A stretch of DNA of 6,686 nt from JAZKFT01 sp043760535 (GTDB lineage Bacteria > Bacteroidota > Bacteroidia > Chitinophagales > Chitinophagaceae). The stretch covers positions 1 to 6,686 of the forward strand of contig JAYUOV010000026.1 of NCBI GenBank assembly GCA_043760535.1, read 5' to 3'. Positions 1-6,224 of this stretch are shown in pieces. How positions within the stretch are numbered: the stretch's first letter is position 1; every line of letters begins with the position of its first letter. The notes under the pieces were generated by a model that had not been told where the DNA came from, made no database searches, and saw nothing but the letters and a program-made list of their open reading frames with translations. The translations under genes were made by a program, and so were the position numbers.

Positions 1-239
1 TCTGCCATCGCATAAAAACGGTTAAATGTATCATGGGAGGGGATAACGCCTGGCAGTTCTAAAAATGTACTTAATCATTCTTGTTTCCTTTTACCAAACG
101 CTGCTACTTCATACCAGCTTTCAGCTCCACAAATAACAGCCGATAGTGTTATGGCCATTATATCTTCCAGTTTATGCTCCTTTCTTCTGTCCATCCGGTG
201 ATTTTTATACTGGTGAAAATAAACTAAAGGATTTTCCAT
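1..239 (-). pseudogene. ISAs1-family (H-repeat type) DDE transposase, N-terminal part with nonsense codon
   Basis: Reading left from an ATG at 239-237 gives 54 codons, a TGA at 77-75, then 25 more in-frame codons to the window edge. The first part carries HKLEDIMAITLSAVICGAES, and the part after the stop carries FLELPGVIPSHDTFNRF. Together these are the characteristic N-terminal region of ISAs1/H-repeat transposases (DUF4338-like helper plus start of the DDE domain). Family members usually have a Trp at the stop position (…EEWL…), so a TGG to TGA change explains the lesion without any frameshift. The catalytic DDE residues would lie outside the window. The copy is probably inactive unless the stop is suppressed or is a sequencing error. 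Family assignment is confident; the exact start is less so. Confidence 0.8.
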
Positions 240-326
240 TGTAGTTTAAGTCTAATACAAACCTATTTTTATCAACAATCCTGGGCATTTGGATAAAATC
301 AAACCAATTTTAATGCGTCACCCCTG
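1..326 (-). mobile_element. 5' part of an ISAs1-family insertion sequence, cut by window edge
   Basis: This is the left-reading start of an IS; the rest lies beyond base 1. The transposase reading frame begins at 239. On the minus strand the sequence CAGGGGTGACGC, starting at 326, is a plausible terminal inverted repeat, because ISAs1-family ends begin with CAG. It also marks the point where SusD-like coding sequence stops. The 87 bp between that end and the transposase ATG fit an IS leader. The boundary is inferred; the other IS end and any target duplication are outside the window. Confidence 0.6.
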
Positions 327-665
327 AAGCACTACCCTTTGCAGGAAAAGAAATACTCTGACGCTGTATAACCCAACTTCTAAAACCTTCGCCAAGAAAT
401 TCTACCCCTCTTCGGTTAAGATTAAATTAACTTAGTAGGCTTTGGTAGCTGGTGCAAAAGCGGTAGTTGCATCACTTCTTTGGCGAACAGCATTTAGCAG
501 TGCTAATGCCCTTGCATCTACAGCTGTTGCTTGCTGTGCCAATGCTTCTGAAAGATTTAGCAATACTTCACTGTATCTTAAAATTGGCACATAATTATTA
601 ATATCATCATTAAACTTTGGGTACCTATTTGCGGAAGTTGCTGATGTTTTATGCTGATGTAACAA
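327..665 (-). pseudogene. SusD/RagB-family nutrient-binding lipoprotein, degraded C-terminal remnant
   Basis: Read leftwards, the first piece (about 655 to 435) encodes RYPKFNDDINNYVPILRYSE followed by VLLNLSEALA and ALALLNAVRQRSD, a typical C-terminal segment of SusD proteins. A TAA at 434-432 interrupts it. Translation then gives VNLILTE. After an apparent one-base deletion near 409-411, the next frame gives RGVEFLGEGFRSW and QRQSISFPAKGS, the conserved end of the family (usually …ILTERRIEFLGEG.R…). The signal peptide and about three quarters of a normal ~500-residue SusD are missing. Intact SusD proteins are outer-membrane glycan-binding partners of SusC TonB-dependent transporters. No SusC is present here. 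The remnant ends where the ISAs1 element begins, which suggests IS insertion into or next to the gene. The 5' boundary of homology is approximate. Confidence 0.75.
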
Positions 666-727
666 TAAAAGATAGTAGCAAATACTGTTTGCTTAAAATT
701 TCTTCCCCTGTTTTTCGTTTGTTTTGC

Positions 728-1789
728 ATGATGTACACTACAAAGAATTTTTTTTTAAGCCTACCCATTTTTTTGTTTACAGCGTTACTATCTATCATAT
801 CCTGCAAGCCCGGCAAAAACACCCCCGATGTATCCAACATTAATGCCACTGTAAACCTGCTCCGGTTTGAACAGGATTTTTTTAGCATGGATACGCTGAA
901 CCTGAAACAATCGCTGAATCAGCTTGGGCAAAAATATCCTACTTTTTTGGGTGATTTTATGGGCAGCATACTCGGCCTGCCACAAAGCGACAGTGCATTG
1001 CCAGCCTTAAAAAACTTTCTGGCCAGTTACCAGCCCATTTACCAAACCACCCAAAAGGAGTTTGCCAATTTTATTCCTTACAAAAAGGCAATAGAGCAGG
1101 GTTTACGGTTTACAAAACACTATTTCCCCAAGTATCCCTTGCCTAAAAACATCATCACTTTTATTGGGCCAATGGATGCTTTATTTACCGGCAGCACCGC
1201 ATCTTACGGCGATGCCATGACGGTGGATGGACCCGCCATAGGCCTGCAAATGCACTTAGGCGAAGGCCACACTGCTTACCAAACCGCTATGGAAACAGGA
1301 ATGATTTTCGCCTATCAGGTGCGGCGTTTTGTGCCAGCCACTATGCCCGTAAATGTGATGAAAAATGTGGTGGACGACTTATTTCCCTACAAAGCCGAAG
1401 GCCGGCCGCTGATAGAACAAATGATAGAAAAAGGCAAACGCCTTTATGTACTCGACAGGCTGATGCCCGAAACAAGCGACACGCTGAAAACCGGCTACAC
1501 CACTGCACAATTGGCCATTTGTGCCGACCACGAAGCCGATATATGGAACTTTTTTGTAAAGAACAATCTGGTGTTTAGCATAGAGCCATCTATCAATAAA
1601 GAATACATAGAAGATGGCCCCAAAACCCAGATACTTGGCGAAGGCGTTCCCGGATATTTGGGATTGTTTGTAGGCTGGCAAATAGTAAAAAGCTGGATGG
1701 ATAAAAATGGCGCCGCCACTTTGGATGATCTGATGCAGAAAGATGCAAAGGTGCTTTTTAATGAAGCTGGGTATAAGCCCAAGCAGTAG
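728..1789 (+). CDS. gldB: GldB-family gliding-motility lipoprotein
   Basis: The chosen start is the ATG at 728 (a second ATG follows at 731), giving 353 residues. The open frame extends upstream to a TTG at 617, but residues before 728 run through SusD remnant DNA and do not look like a signal sequence. From 728 there is a lipoprotein signal peptide: Lys6, a hydrophobic stretch, and lipobox IISC with the lipidated Cys at residue 26. The body matches GldB: an N-terminal RFEQDFF segment, then ICADHEADIW (264-273), a bulky EGVPGYLG segment and GWQIVKSWM (316-324), ending YKPKQ. GldB is a membrane lipoprotein needed for gliding in Flavobacterium johnsoniae. Homologues also occur in non-gliding Bacteroidota, so motility cannot be concluded. 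The gene stands alone, not in a gld cluster. No HExxH metal site is visible. Upstream, TACTGTTTG (683-691) resembles the -7 motif but with one extra spacer base. Confidence 0.85.
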   Translation: MMYTTKNFFLSLPIFLFTALLSIISCKPGKNTPDVSNINATVNLLRFEQDFFSMDTLNLKQSLNQLGQKYPTFLGDFMGSILGLPQSDSALPALKNFLASYQPIYQTTQKEFANFIPYKKAIEQGLRFTKHYFPKYPLPKNIITFIGPMDALFTGSTASYGDAMTVDGPAIGLQMHLGEGHTAYQTAMETGMIFAYQVRRFVPATMPVNVMKNVVDDLFPYKAEGRPLIEQMIEKGKRLYVLDRLMPETSDTLKTGYTTAQLAICADHEADIWNFFVKNNLVFSIEPSINKEYIEDGPKTQILGEGVPGYLGLFVGWQIVKSWMDKNGAATLDDLMQKDAKVLFNEAGYKPKQ

Positions 1790-1797
1790 TTTTTTGC

Positions 1798-1847
1798 CAC
1801 GAATGGCACGAATGGACACGAATAACTTATTGAAATTCGTGTCCATT
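1798..1847. repeat. CACGAATGG direct repeats and 13-bp inverted repeat between convergent genes
   Basis: CACGAATGG occurs at 1798-1806 and 1807-1815, and CACGAAT again at 1817-1823. The last copy forms the left arm of a perfect inverted repeat: AATGGACACGAAT (1811-1823), an 11-nt loop, then ATTCGTGTCCATT (1835-1847). It lies between the stop of gldB (1789) and the stop of the leftward DUF4377-META gene (1860), so it could end transcription from both sides. Neither strand has a U-tract directly after the hairpin, so this is not a classical intrinsic terminator. It could equally be an extragenic repeat that forms a transcript-stabilising hairpin. Confidence 0.7.
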
Positions 1848-1859
1848 TGCGGCTACCTA

Positions 1860-2558
1860 TCATATCGTCCTCCTCACCATCCTTTCCAACTCAAAAACCG
1901 TTTTCCCATCCTTTTGCAGCAATAATTTTTTGCCTTTTTGCTTCCATTGGTTTACAGTTTCAAAGGCTTTCATCATCATATTTTCTGTTTCAAGGCCAGG
2001 GCAGGCCATCATGGTGCTGCCCAACGGGCCGAACTTAATGTTGTTGCCATCTAAGGTAAAGCTGCCAAAAAAACGGTTGCAAATGGCCTTTCCATTTACC
2101 CGCATTGCGGCATCATCAAAGCTGATATTTTCTTGTTGAAAACCTGAGAAAGCACTATCACTTAATGACATTTTTGTAAACCGCCATTCACCCGCTACAC
2201 CTTTATAAGAACCCACCAATTCGCCAGATTCTACCACCGGCACTTTTTCCTTCATCAGCACTTTAACCAGCTTCCATTTTACATTGCTGTTCACTTCTTT
2301 TTTTATGGAAGGTGTTGTCTCTTCTATCAATAACGTGTAGGTATAGCCCTGCTGAAATTTGAAGCCTTTAATTTTTTGCTGCACAAATTGCCAGATGGAA
2401 TCTACGCCCACCTCTTTATACTCAAGGCACGTTGTTTTCTTATTATCATAGCCAATACAATCCTGCTTTTCGCTATTAATAAGTATGGTTTTTTGTTTGG
2501 CAATAGCTAAGGCTGGCATCAGTACCAGCATTATTAAAAGTAATTTTACACTTGTCAT
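1860..2558 (-). CDS. Secreted DUF4377 and META-domain protein
   Basis: The protein has 232 residues and starts at an ATG at 2558. A Sec signal peptide is visible: hydrophobic residues 5-20 with probable cleavage after ALAIA (20). There is no lipobox Cys, so the product is probably periplasmic or exported. Residues about 25-85 resemble DUF4377: paired Cys34 and Cys44 (KTTCLEYKE), a Trp56, IKGFKF, then GYTYTLLIEE. Residues about 120-225 form a META (HslJ-like) domain: AGEWRF, then CNRFFGSFTLDGNNIKFGPL, then the MMACPG motif (183-188) and a long helix ending in a Lys-rich KLLLQ strand. In the family the motif is usually T.MACP. META proteins are linked to heat-shock resistance (HslJ of E. coli) and envelope stress, but biochemical function is not established. 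The gene converges on gldB and has its own short upstream region; no convincing TAnnTTTG motif was found. Confidence 0.85.
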   Translation of the reverse strand: MTSVKLLLIMLVLMPALAIAKQKTILINSEKQDCIGYDNKKTTCLEYKEVGVDSIWQFVQQKIKGFKFQQGYTYTLLIEETTPSIKKEVNSNVKWKLVKVLMKEKVPVVESGELVGSYKGVAGEWRFTKMSLSDSAFSGFQQENISFDDAAMRVNGKAICNRFFGSFTLDGNNIKFGPLGSTMMACPGLETENMMMKAFETVNQWKQKGKKLLLQKDGKTVFELERMVRRTI

Positions 2559-2662
2559 GGTTTGTTTTTTTATTCTGCCAATGGATGTTATAAGAAATGG
2601 CTTTACATAAAATGAGATGTTAAAGCAATGTGGGTTGGGTTTCCCCTATCCCCTAAAGGATG

Positions 2663-2852
2663 AATTGGGCGTGCCGCTATTAAATGAATAATAATACTGA
2701 TGCAGCGTTAGGGATTGCAGTGGAAATCTTTTTTGGCAGTGTTTTTACCAAAAAAAATTGGAGCATAAGTAAGGAAGAAGCAAAGCTTCGACAAAATTTA
2801 CGAACGAAGTTCTGCCCGGCTAGCCTTGTTTTCGGCTGGCAACGCCCCAATT
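2663..2852. repeat. 190-bp non-coding element with imperfect terminal inverted repeats and internal hairpins
   Basis: The left end AATTGGGCGTGCC (2663-2675) and right end GGCAACGCCCCAATT (2838-2852) are inverted copies that differ only by two single-base insertions. Between them are TTTTTTGG/CCAAAAAA (2729-2736 with 2748-2755), GAAGC/GCTTC (2777-2781 with 2785-2789) and GCTAGCC/GGCTGGC (2819-2825 with 2834-2840, one G-U pair). The interior includes GCGTTAGGGATTGCAG followed by TGGAAATC (2705-2728). From memory, this resembles intergenic repeats scattered through other Bacteroidota genomes. The plus-strand open frame through it continues into the antisense of the next gene and has no protein-like character, so I treat the element as non-coding. 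It ends 2 bp after the stop of the leftward gene at 2855 and could serve as that gene's 3' UTR hairpin or terminator. Confidence 0.6.
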
Positions 2853-2854
2853 AC

Positions 2855-4039
2855 TTACACCTTTATATAAATCTTTTTTCTATCCAGCAGCCATGCAAAA
2901 AACCAGTACATCGTTATCATACAAATGGCATACAGCAGCGAACCGGCCCGTAAATCGGGGCTTATGTTTTTACAAAGATGCTCGTAAAACCAGCTAAACG
3001 CACTGGTATAATGCATCTTGCCATCTTCGCCAACTGTGGTGGGTATTCGTATCAGCCCAACCAGCCTTGGCAAAAAACCACTGAGGAAAAATATAAATAA
3101 TGGGTTCTTGCCAAACACATCAAAAAATTTGCTCCAGGCACCTTTAGCATTGCGAAATTCAAGCAGGTAAATGAGTACGCCAATCACCATTAAAGCCAGG
3201 CCGGTTGTGTACACCACATAACTACTTGTCCATATTTTTTTATTGATGGGGTACACCATATCCCAAGCAAAGCCTGCGAATATCAGCACGGCACCAAACA
3301 CAAACAGGTTGGCCAGCATTTCGAAATTTTTGCCTTTTTCTCTTATGTACAATCCCACCAAATAGCCCATTAGTACCTGCACAATAGCTGCAAATGTGCT
3401 TATCAATCCTTCAGGATCAAAGGGTATGCCTTCGCCTTTGTACACATGGGCCTTGCCAAAAAGATCAATGTCTATTTGTGTACCAAAAAAGCCCGTCATA
3501 CTGTATGGGTCGCCTTTGGCACCAAAAGCCCAGCTCATCCACCAAAATAACAGCAGCATTACGGTGCCAATATAAAATGTCCATTTTGGTTTGGTGTAAT
3601 AGGCAATAATGCTGGCAAATAAATAACAGATAGCAATACGCTGCAACACGCCCAAAATCCGTATCCCACTGTCTGGGTTTTTAGCGTCTGTCCAGGCTTT
3701 AAAAACAATGCTATCGCCGCTCCATTTAATAAACGGGCTCCAGTTAAGAAACAGGCCAATGAGGAAAATGAGTGCAAACCGTTTTAGCACCTTGCCCCAA
3801 AATGCCGCATCGTTATTGGCCGCCTGAAACCTTGGTATTACAAAAGCCATAGCATTGCCTACGGCAAATAAGAAAAACGGAAATACCAGATCGGTAGGTG
3901 TACAGCCATGCCAAGGTGCATGTTCTAGCGGGGCATAAATATGGCCCCAGCTGCCGGGGTTATTAACCAAAATCATTAGTGCCACAGTGGCACCACGAAA
4001 CACATCGAGGGAATAATAACGTTCTTTCAAAGCAAGCAA
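2855..4039 (-). CDS. DUF5009/COG4299 multi-pass membrane protein, heparan-alpha-glucosaminide N-acetyltransferase-like
   Basis: The product is 394 residues if started at TTG 4039. The second TTG at 4030 gives MKERYYSLDVFRG, which matches how family members usually begin. No in-frame ATG exists before residue 22, inside the first membrane helix, and an in-frame stop lies at 4061-4063. Roughly ten hydrophobic segments are visible. Family signatures, numbered from 4039, are YYSLDVFRG (8-16), HAPWHG (40-45) followed by TDLVFPFFLF, GIRILGVLQRIAICY (125-139), FDPEGL (207-212), PINKKIWTSSYV (264-275) and GKNPL (310-314). His40 aligns with the His acetylated in human lysosomal HGSNAT, which passes acetyl from acetyl-CoA across the membrane to glucosamine ends. 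In bacteria the acceptor is unknown; related NagX proteins sit in amino-sugar uptake clusters. The gene stands alone and is divergent from the epimerase. Confidence 0.85.
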   Translation of the reverse strand: MLALKERYYSLDVFRGATVALMILVNNPGSWGHIYAPLEHAPWHGCTPTDLVFPFFLFAVGNAMAFVIPRFQAANNDAAFWGKVLKRFALIFLIGLFLNWSPFIKWSGDSIVFKAWTDAKNPDSGIRILGVLQRIAICYLFASIIAYYTKPKWTFYIGTVMLLLFWWMSWAFGAKGDPYSMTGFFGTQIDIDLFGKAHVYKGEGIPFDPEGLISTFAAIVQVLMGYLVGLYIREKGKNFEMLANLFVFGAVLIFAGFAWDMVYPINKKIWTSSYVVYTTGLALMVIGVLIYLLEFRNAKGAWSKFFDVFGKNPLFIFFLSGFLPRLVGLIRIPTTVGEDGKMHYTSAFSWFYEHLCKNISPDLRAGSLLYAICMITMYWFFAWLLDRKKIYIKV

Positions 4040-4085
4040 TTTTAGCTTTAAAAGTAAAGGTTAATAAATTCCCCACCACTTTTTT

Positions 4086-4131
4086 GCTATTGGCTCTGGC
4101 TATTGGCTTTGGCCAAAATCAATTAGATTTG
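4086..4131 (+). promoter_or_regulatory. Candidate Bacteroidota-type promoter for the epimerase, with tandem repeat
   Basis: TAGATTTG at 4124-4131 matches the Bacteroidota -7 consensus TAnnTTTG. An ATTG at 4102-4105, 18 bp upstream, is a partial -33 TTTG element. The 10-bp sequence GCTATTGGCT occurs at 4086-4095 and 4099-4108, a 13-bp period; the second copy overlaps the -33 region. The site lies in the 184-bp gap between the two divergent genes. Transcription from here would leave a leader of about 85 nt before the ATG at 4224. The motif match is direct; its use as a promoter is inference. Confidence 0.5.
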
Positions 4132-4223
4132 CACACGTTTAGGTTGGGTAAATAATAGTGTTAATGCATTATGTAACAACGGCCAGCAAGCACCCTTTCT
4201 CTCACCATATATCAAAAAAAAGC

Positions 4224-5276
4224 ATGAAAATTTTAGTTACCGGTACTGCAGGTTTTATTGGGTTTCATTTGGCAAATAACCTGTTATCGCTGGGCCATGA
4301 GGTTATAGGCCTGGACAGCATCAACGATTACTACGATGTACATGTAAAATACAGCCGCCTTCAATTTGCCGGTATAGAAAAAGAGCAGATTACATACAAT
4401 ACACTGGTACAAAGCAGCAAGCATAACGGCTATCGTTTTATTCAGTTACAAATGGAAGACCGGGAAAAACTGCACCAGCTTTTTGCCGATGAGCAGTTTG
4501 ATTGTGTGGTAAACCTTGCTGCACAGGCAGGGGTGCGGTACAGCATTACCAATCCTTACGCTTACATTGATAGCAATATTATTGGCTACATAAACATACT
4601 AGAGGGCTGCCGCCACAATGGGGTAAAACACCTGGTGTATGCAAGCAGCAGCAGTGTTTACGGCCTTAACGAGCAGAACCCCTTTAGCACCCACGAAGGG
4701 GTAAACCACCCTATGAGCCTCTATGCCGCCAGCAAAAAAAGCAACGAAATGATGGCCCATGTATACAGCCATTTGTACGGATTGGCCACTACCGGCCTTC
4801 GATTTTTTACCGTGTATGGCCCTTGGGGCAGGCCCGATATGGCACTTTTCCTTTTTACAGAAGCCATCTTAAAAGGCGAACCCATCAAGGTTTTCAATAA
4901 CGGAGATATGGTTCGGGACTTTACTTACGTGGCCGATATTGTAGAGGGTATTACAAGGGTTATCAATCACCCGGCCGAGCCTAACCCAAACTGGGATCCA
5001 AAACACCCGGATCCGGCCACTTCAACGGGGCCCTTTAAGATTTATAATATTGGCAACAATAACCCGGTAAAACTGCTTGATTTTGTACATGCCATCGAAG
5101 ACCAATTGGGCAAAACTGCCCAAAAGATAATGATGCCATTGCAGCCCGGCGACGTACCTGCCACCTACGCAGATGTAGATGATTTGGTAAACGACCTCGG
5201 CTACCAGCCCAGCACCAAAGTGCAAACCGGCATCAAGAATTTTATAGGATGGTATAGGACGTATTATGGGGTTTAG
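4224..5276 (+). CDS. UDP-glucuronate 4-epimerase-like NAD-dependent sugar-nucleotide epimerase
   Basis: The start is taken at the ATG at 4224 (350 residues) because MKILVTGTAGFIG is the standard beginning of the family. The frame stays open up to a GTG at 4158, but those 22 residues look like translated leader. This is an extended short-chain dehydrogenase: Rossmann motif GTAGFIG (7-13), Asp31 for NAD ribose, NLAAQAGVRYS (98-107), the SSSSVYG strand with catalytic Ser/Thr around 141-144, and YAASK with Tyr167 and Lys171. The block TGLRFFTVYGPWGRPDMALF (190-209) and the RDFTYVADIVEG segment (231-242) are typical of bacterial UDP-glucuronate 4-epimerases, which supply UDP-galacturonate for capsule, LPS or exopolysaccharide. 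Length is normal and all core residues are present. No glycosyltransferase genes flank it here. A related UDP-hexose 4-epimerase activity cannot be excluded by reading alone. Confidence 0.85.
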   Translation: MKILVTGTAGFIGFHLANNLLSLGHEVIGLDSINDYYDVHVKYSRLQFAGIEKEQITYNTLVQSSKHNGYRFIQLQMEDREKLHQLFADEQFDCVVNLAAQAGVRYSITNPYAYIDSNIIGYINILEGCRHNGVKHLVYASSSSVYGLNEQNPFSTHEGVNHPMSLYAASKKSNEMMAHVYSHLYGLATTGLRFFTVYGPWGRPDMALFLFTEAILKGEPIKVFNNGDMVRDFTYVADIVEGITRVINHPAEPNPNWDPKHPDPATSTGPFKIYNIGNNNPVKLLDFVHAIEDQLGKTAQKIMMPLQPGDVPATYADVDDLVNDLGYQPSTKVQTGIKNFIGWYRTYYGV

Positions 5277-5293
5277 GGATTGGGAATTGGGGG
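5268..5293 (+). other. Four-tract G-rich motif (potential G-quadruplex) across the epimerase stop codon
   Basis: G-tracts lie at 5268-5271 (4 G), 5276-5278 (3), 5282-5284 (3) and 5289-5293 (5), separated by loops of 4, 3 and 4 bases. This satisfies the usual G3+N1-7 rule on the coding strand and hence in the mRNA. The TAG stop (5274-5276) lies inside the motif. The pattern is directly visible; folding and any effect on termination or mRNA 3' ends are inference. Confidence 0.6.
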
Positions 5294-5490
5294 TTAGCGT
5301 TTCAGAACTCCATAAGCCTTGCAGTTTCGATTGTGTTGCTTTTACTTTTTAACCCAGCGAAAACCGTACCCTGATGGAGCTATTTGGCCAACGTTTTTAA
5401 TCCCGTAGCGTTACGACGCTCCATTCATCTGATTGCTACTATTGGGCTTTTATCTTTAGGGGATTATATATACTAAACGATAGAAGTTCC
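5277..5490. other. Convergent intergenic region, epimerase / Uma2
   Basis: This 214-bp gap separates two converging genes. Apart from the G-rich motif at its left edge, it has a small inverted repeat AGCGT-TACG-ACGCT (5407-5420) and no open frame of note. No clear hairpin plus T-tract terminator was found for either gene. Confidence 0.4.
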
Positions 5491-6045
5491 TTATGGATAA
5501 ACTGCCTCAAGCGGTAACACCACTTCCCATTTTTTTAAATAAACAATGGCCGTTTTGTTATGGAATGCTTCGCTAAGCCAGCCGCCTTCATTGTCTTTTG
5601 TGTACACCAATACTTCAATATTTTCAGGGTCCACAATCAGATAATATTTAAGGGTATCCAATTTTTGATAGGCAATAAGTTTATCTACCGCATCACTACG
5701 AAAGGCACTTTTGTAACTTACTTCTACAATTAGTTCGGGTTGGTGGCACACATAGGGTTCATCTTCTATCGAAGTTTCTTTGGTTATAAAAATATCGGGG
5801 TAGTAATATTTCTGTTCTCCAGTTATTTTAACCTTCATGGTTTCACGGTATACCAGATATCCTTTTACTTCAAATAAATTTGCAAGAAACCTTTCAATTC
5901 GCTGAATGGTAAAGTGGTGTTTTTTTGTAGCTCCCGGCATTTCAAATAATTGTCCGTTAATAAATCCGTGGCGCACATCACTACCCTCCTCTATTTCAAA
6001 GTATTCCTGTGTTGTGTAAGTTTTATCTTTTAAGATTGTTTCCAT
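5491..6045 (-). CDS. Uma2-family (DUF820) PD-(D/E)XK nuclease-like protein
   Basis: The start is taken at the ATG at 6045, giving 184 residues, the normal Uma2 length. The frame is open further up to 6204, but that extra N-terminus is rich in codons unlike the family and shows no domain. The fold is recognised from YYYPDIFI (Asp84), PELIVEVSYKS (Glu108), then DAVDKLIAYQKL (Asp118, Lys122, Tyr126) and YYLIVDPE (134-141), the standard order of the Uma2 restriction-endonuclease-like core. The EVLS.ST stretch of most members reads EVSYKSA here. Uma2 genes are abundant in Cyanobacteria and patchy in Bacteroidota. They resemble nucleases, are often found alone, and have no agreed role, although mobile-element and defence links have been proposed. 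Here the gene stands alone and converges on the epimerase. Family call is strong; nuclease activity is untested. Confidence 0.85.
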   Translation of the reverse strand: METILKDKTYTTQEYFEIEEGSDVRHGFINGQLFEMPGATKKHHFTIQRIERFLANLFEVKGYLVYRETMKVKITGEQKYYYPDIFITKETSIEDEPYVCHQPELIVEVSYKSAFRSDAVDKLIAYQKLDTLKYYLIVDPENIEVLVYTKDNEGGWLSEAFHNKTAIVYLKKWEVVLPLEAVYP

Positions 6046-6224
6046 CTTTCTAATATAAAAAATATTTTGGTCAATGTTTTGTACGGTTTTGGCACTGCTT
6101 AATATCGAAATCAACCGTCTTTGGAATGCCTCGGTGGCACAACAGAGATTAAACCTTGGTAGGATATAGGAGGGGTTGATAGTAACATGAACAGTCCAAG
6201 TCATTATCCAACAAGATTCAAATC

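Noticed and set aside
617..727. N-terminal extension of gldB from a TTG at 617
   Set aside because: It would bury the lipoprotein signal peptide 37 residues in, and its 5' part lies over the SusD remnant.
1379..1863. Minus-strand open frames of 155 and 122 codons opposite gldB
   Set aside because: Both are antisense shadows of a well-supported gldB; neither has recognisable domains and they overlap each other in different frames.
2684..2953. Plus-strand 89-codon open frame starting MNNNTDAALG
   Set aside because: It runs through the inverted-repeat element and into the antisense of the DUF5009 gene. It has no domain, no ribosome-binding site and an odd composition.
4158..4223. GTG start adding 22 residues to the epimerase
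   Set aside because: Family members begin with the Rossmann strand at MKILVTG; the extra residues look like translated leader.
5407..5420. AGCGT-TACG-ACGCT hairpin as a terminator
   Set aside because: The 5-bp stem is short, there is no T-tract and such repeats arise by chance; noted only as part of the intergenic region.
6046..6204. 53-codon N-terminal extension of the Uma2 frame
   Set aside because: Starting at 6045 gives the normal family length; the extension has no family similarity and a Cys/Arg-rich, leader-like composition.
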